From NCBI GenBank assembly GCA_022511055.1, contig JAFLSH010000128.1, positions 1 through 8,433 of the forward strand: a DNA stretch of 8,433 nt, written 5' to 3'. This stretch comes from Prevotella sp. (GTDB lineage Bacteria; Bacteroidota; Bacteroidia; Bacteroidales; Bacteroidaceae). A model generated the notes under the pieces. The model was not told the DNA's origin, ran no database searches, and saw nothing but the letters and a program-made list of their open reading frames with translations. Positions 6,701-8,433 of this stretch are shown here, one piece after another. Position 1 is the first letter of the stretch. Each line of letters opens with the position of its first letter. Position numbers and translations under genes: made by a program.

Positions 6701-8266
6701 AATGGAGTCGATGGCAGGGTTCGTTACCTGCGCAAACTGCTGGCGGAAGTAGTTGAAGAATGTCTGCGGCTTGTCTGAAAGCACGGCCAGCGGCGTGTCA
6801 TTGCCCATGGCGGCGGTAGGCTCCTGGCCGTTGACTGCCATAGGCGCAATGGTGGCATCAATATCCTCGGCGCCGTAGCCGAACATCATTTCCTTCTGCA
6901 ACAGATTGTCAACGGTGTTCTCCACCTTGCGGCCCGACTTCAGCTTCTCCAGCTGTATGCGGTTGGTTGACAGCCACTGGCGGTACGGATGCTCCGTTGC
7001 CAGCTGCTGCTTAATCTCTCCATCATAGTAGATTTTGCCTTCCTGCGTGTCAATGAGCAGGATTTTGCCCGGCTGCAGGCGGCCCTTCTCGGCAATCTCC
7101 GTTGGGTCGAAATCCATCACGCCCACCTCAGAGGCCACCACCATGGTGTCGTTCTTGGTGATGGTGTAGCGGGCAGGGCGCAGGCCGTTGCGGTCGAGCA
7201 TGCCGCCCGCGAAGCGGCCATCAGAGAACAGCAGGGCAGCGGGCCCATCCCACGGCTCCATGAGAATGGAGTGGTATTCGTAGAACGCCTTCAGGTCTTC
7301 CGATATCGGGTTTTTGTCGTTGAACGATTCCGGCACCAGCACGCTCATGGCGTGCGGCAGTGACAGCCCCGACATGACAAAGAACTCCAGCACGTTGTCG
7401 AGCGAGGCAGAGTCAGACATGCCGTGCTGCACAATCGGCGAGATGGCCTTCACATCGCCCAGCGCCTCGCTCGAGAGTACGCTCTCCCTGGCCTGCATCC
7501 ACCCGCGGTTGCCGCGAATGGTGTTTATCTCGCCGTTATGTGCCAACAGGCGGAAAGGCTGGGCCAATGACCACGTGGGGAATGTGTTTGTGCTGAAACG
7601 TGAATGCACCAGCGCCAGTCCGCTTGTCAGATATGGGTTTGACAGGTCAGCGAAGTACTGCCGCACCTGCATAGATGACAGCATGCCCTTGTAGACAATG
7701 TTCGTGTTGCTCAGCGAGCAGATGTAGAAGTCCTTGTGCGTTATCCTTCTCTCTATCTTTTTCCTGATGATATACAGTGTGCGCGGGAACGCTTCCACCT
7801 TGTCGTCTGATACACCCGTGATGAACACCTGCTTGATGTCAGGCTCCGTACTCAGTGCGGCCTCGCCCAGACACTCCGGGTTGGTTGGTACCGTGCGCAG
7901 GTGCATCAGCTGCAGCCCTTCGCGCTCAATCTCCTCAATCATCACGCTCAGAATCTCCTGCTGGGTCTTCTTTTCCTTCGGCAGAAACACTAAGCCCGTG
8001 CCGTACTTGCCCTTTTCCGGCACAGGGATGCCTTGCAGCAAGATAAACTCGTGCGGAATCTGCAACATAATGCCCGCTCCGTCACCGTCTTTCCCGACTT
8101 CCGCCCCGCGGTGCCGCATGTTCTCCAGCACCCGCAGCGCATTGTCTACCAGTTCGTGACTCTTGTTGCCGTGAATGTTTACCACCATTCCCACGCCACA
8201 AGCATCATGCTCATATTCGCTTTGATAGAGTCCTTTCTGTGTTGTTTGAAGTTTACATTTTGTCAT
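3734..8266 (-). CDS. gltB: Glutamate synthase (NADPH type), large subunit
   Basis: The large subunit of glutamate synthase (GOGAT) hydrolyses glutamine, channels the ammonia through the protein and adds it to 2-oxoglutarate on FMN; it works with GltD in the cytoplasm. The 1510-residue length fits the family. An N-terminal Ntn glutaminase domain begins at Cys23 (in YEHDACGVG), the expected nucleophile after removal of a 22-residue propeptide; HNGEIN lies at 243-248. A central domain (about 480-770) follows, then an Ala/Pro-rich linker (about 773-797). The FMN/2-oxoglutarate barrel (about 810-1180) has GAMSFGALS near 884-892 and GAEGGTGASP near 1053. Cys1130, Cys1136 and Cys1141 (C-x5-C-x4-C) match the 3Fe-4S ligands. 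Gly-rich GXGXG repeats occupy about 1290-1420. The ATG at 8266 is the only Met before Cys23. AAGGA lies four bases upstream, and a consensus promoter is in place. It is first in the operon. No frameshift or missing motif was seen. Confidence 0.98.
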   Translation of the reverse strand: MTKCKLQTTQKGLYQSEYEHDACGVGMVVNIHGNKSHELVDNALRVLENMRHRGAEVGKDGDGAGIMLQIPHEFILLQGIPVPEKGKYGTGLVFLPKEKKTQQEILSVMIEEIEREGLQLMHLRTVPTNPECLGEAALSTEPDIKQVFITGVSDDKVEAFPRTLYIIRKKIERRITHKDFYICSLSNTNIVYKGMLSSMQVRQYFADLSNPYLTSGLALVHSRFSTNTFPTWSLAQPFRLLAHNGEINTIRGNRGWMQARESVLSSEALGDVKAISPIVQHGMSDSASLDNVLEFFVMSGLSLPHAMSVLVPESFNDKNPISEDLKAFYEYHSILMEPWDGPAALLFSDGRFAGGMLDRNGLRPARYTITKNDTMVVASEVGVMDFDPTEIAEKGRLQPGKILLIDTQEGKIYYDGEIKQQLATEHPYRQWLSTNRIQLEKLKSGRKVENTVDNLLQKEMMFGYGAEDIDATIAPMAVNGQEPTAAMGNDTPLAVLSDKPQTFFNYFRQQFAQVTNPAIDSIREELVMSLTEYIGRVGTGILKPDETNCKMVRLPHPILNNTQLDILCNIRYKGFNTIKLPMVFENTDSAATNAAAGERLRDALDKLCKNAEKAVEDGYNYIILTDREVDATHVAIPSLLAVSAVHHYLISVGKRVQTALIVESGEIRETMHAALLLGYGASALCPYMTFAILDDLVKHHKIQEDYSTAEANYIKAVKKGLFKIMAKMGISTIRSYRGAKIFESIGLSESLLKTYFGTEVSTIGGIGLDKIAADAMAMHKAAMAATATSGSAPAAAPHTAFLKNQGQFHWRKDGIKHAWNPETIATLQLATRTGNYEKFKEFSRLVDEKDSPIFIRDFLGFKKNPISIDEVEPVESIVKHFVVGAMSFGALSKEAHEAICLAMNKLGARSNTGEGGEDSERFHATVDGISLSSKTKQVASGRFGVTTEYLVNAEEIQIKVAQGAKPGEGGQLPGFKVNEVIAKTRHSIPGISLISPPPHHDIYSIEDLAQLIFDLKNVNPRAAISVKLVAESGVGTIAAGVAKAKADLIVISGAEGGTGASPASSMRFAGISPEIGLSETQQTLVRNGLRSQVRLQVDGQLKTGRDIILTALLGAEEFGFGTAALIVLGCVMMRKCNLNTCPMGVATQNPELRKHFIGRYEYLVNYFTFLAQEVRESLAEMGFRSLNDIVGRTDLIETKPSELDFGRLLHKEEGTLHFTGDMAIPSVPLGMQGTVLDQQMIAAAGKAIEGQDEVSLDYAIKNTDRAVGSMLSGMIAKKYGLAGLPDDTISVKFKGSAGQSFGAFLVRGVTFKLEGESNDYFAKGLSGGRMAILPPTRSNFAAEDNIIAGNTGLYGATSGELYINGKVGERFGVRNSGAIAVIEGAGDHCCEYMTGGRVVVLGETGRNFAAGMSGGVAYVYDRHHTFDYFCNMDMVEINLVEDSVSRKELHELIRQHYLYTGSKLARTMLDDWPHYVEDFIQVVPIEYKRVLQEEQMNKLRQKIADMQRDY

Positions 8267-8275
8267 ATTATCCTT
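8267..8275 (-). promoter_or_regulatory. Ribosome binding site of gltB
   Basis: The minus strand reads AAGGA (8275-8271), then TAAT, then the ATG at 8266. The spacing is short but usable, and the site supports the chosen gltB start. Many Bacteroidetes genes lack such a sequence and rely on A-rich leaders instead. Confidence 0.5.
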
Positions 8276-8307
8276 ATTTAATCTTTCTTTTTGACCAAAA
8301 ACGACTG

Positions 8308-8338
8308 CAAAGATAATACAAAATGTTAAATTGGCAAA
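8308..8338 (-). promoter_or_regulatory. Bacteroidetes-type promoter of the gltB operon
   Basis: On the minus strand, TTTG (8338-8335) is followed by exactly 19 bases and TATCTTTG (8315-8308). This matches the known Bacteroides primary-sigma consensus (-33 TTTG and -7 TAnnTTTG) at every fixed base. Transcription is expected to start around 8302-8304, giving a leader of roughly 36-38 bases before the gltB ATG. No second match was seen upstream of gltD, dapF or dapL, so this is probably the main promoter of the whole operon. Confidence 0.85.
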
Positions 8339-8433
8339 GAAACTTCGAACATTTTTAATCCTAATTTTGAGGCTGACTTACACTTTGATACGAGTTATCG
8401 GTCATTTGCTTTTAGATTAACACCAAAGAGCCG
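8339..8433. other. AT-rich intergenic sequence upstream of the promoter
   Basis: This stretch is AT-rich compared with the genes. It has no open frame with coding character, no convincing hairpin and no other consensus promoter on either strand. The neighbouring upstream gene lies outside the window. It could hold a regulator site for gltB, but I recognise none. Confidence 0.5.

Noticed and set aside
8267..8307. Riboswitch or attenuator in the gltB leader
   Set aside because: The predicted leader is under 40 bases with no stable stem or known aptamer motif.
8379..8387. Possible divergent plus-strand promoter (TACACTTTG)
   Set aside because: It has three bases instead of two between TA and TTTG, and no TTTG at the right upstream distance; no plus-strand gene follows.

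Overview
The window holds an ordinary but informative biosynthetic operon from a GC-rich member of the Bacteroidales (Bacteroides/Prevotella-like). Three things point there: the protein sequences themselves, use of the DapL aminotransferase route to diaminopimelate, and a perfect Bacteroidetes-type promoter (TTTG, 19 bases, TATCTTTG) upstream of the first gene. The exact genus cannot be fixed from this sequence.

All four genes lie on the minus strand, so transcription runs from right to left. The AT-rich right end (8267-8433) carries the promoter and short leader. Next come gltB (8266-3734, glutamate synthase large subunit), a 66-base spacer built mostly of heptamer tandem repeats, gltD (3667-2288, glutamate synthase small subunit), dapF (2284-1475, diaminopimelate epimerase, three bases after gltD) and, after a 79-base A/C-rich leader, dapL (1395-130, LL-diaminopimelate aminotransferase). 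The left end (1-129) is non-coding. It holds a strong GC hairpin just after the dapL stop, a small palindrome, and a degenerate repeat of 21-22 bases that runs to the window edge.

The genes form a coherent metabolic unit. GltBD converts glutamine and 2-oxoglutarate to two glutamates. DapL uses glutamate to aminate tetrahydrodipicolinate to LL-diaminopimelate and gives 2-oxoglutarate back. DapF epimerises LL- to meso-diaminopimelate for peptidoglycan and lysine. The operon therefore ties nitrogen assimilation to cell-wall precursor synthesis.

I saw no CRISPR array, transposase, tRNA, rRNA, phage gene, toxin or defence system, and nothing I would call a new biological system. The items most worth a second look are the heptamer repeat inside the operon, the hairpin-forming repeats at the left edge, an inverted repeat coinciding with a small insertion in DapL, and a shortened C-terminal segment in GltD.
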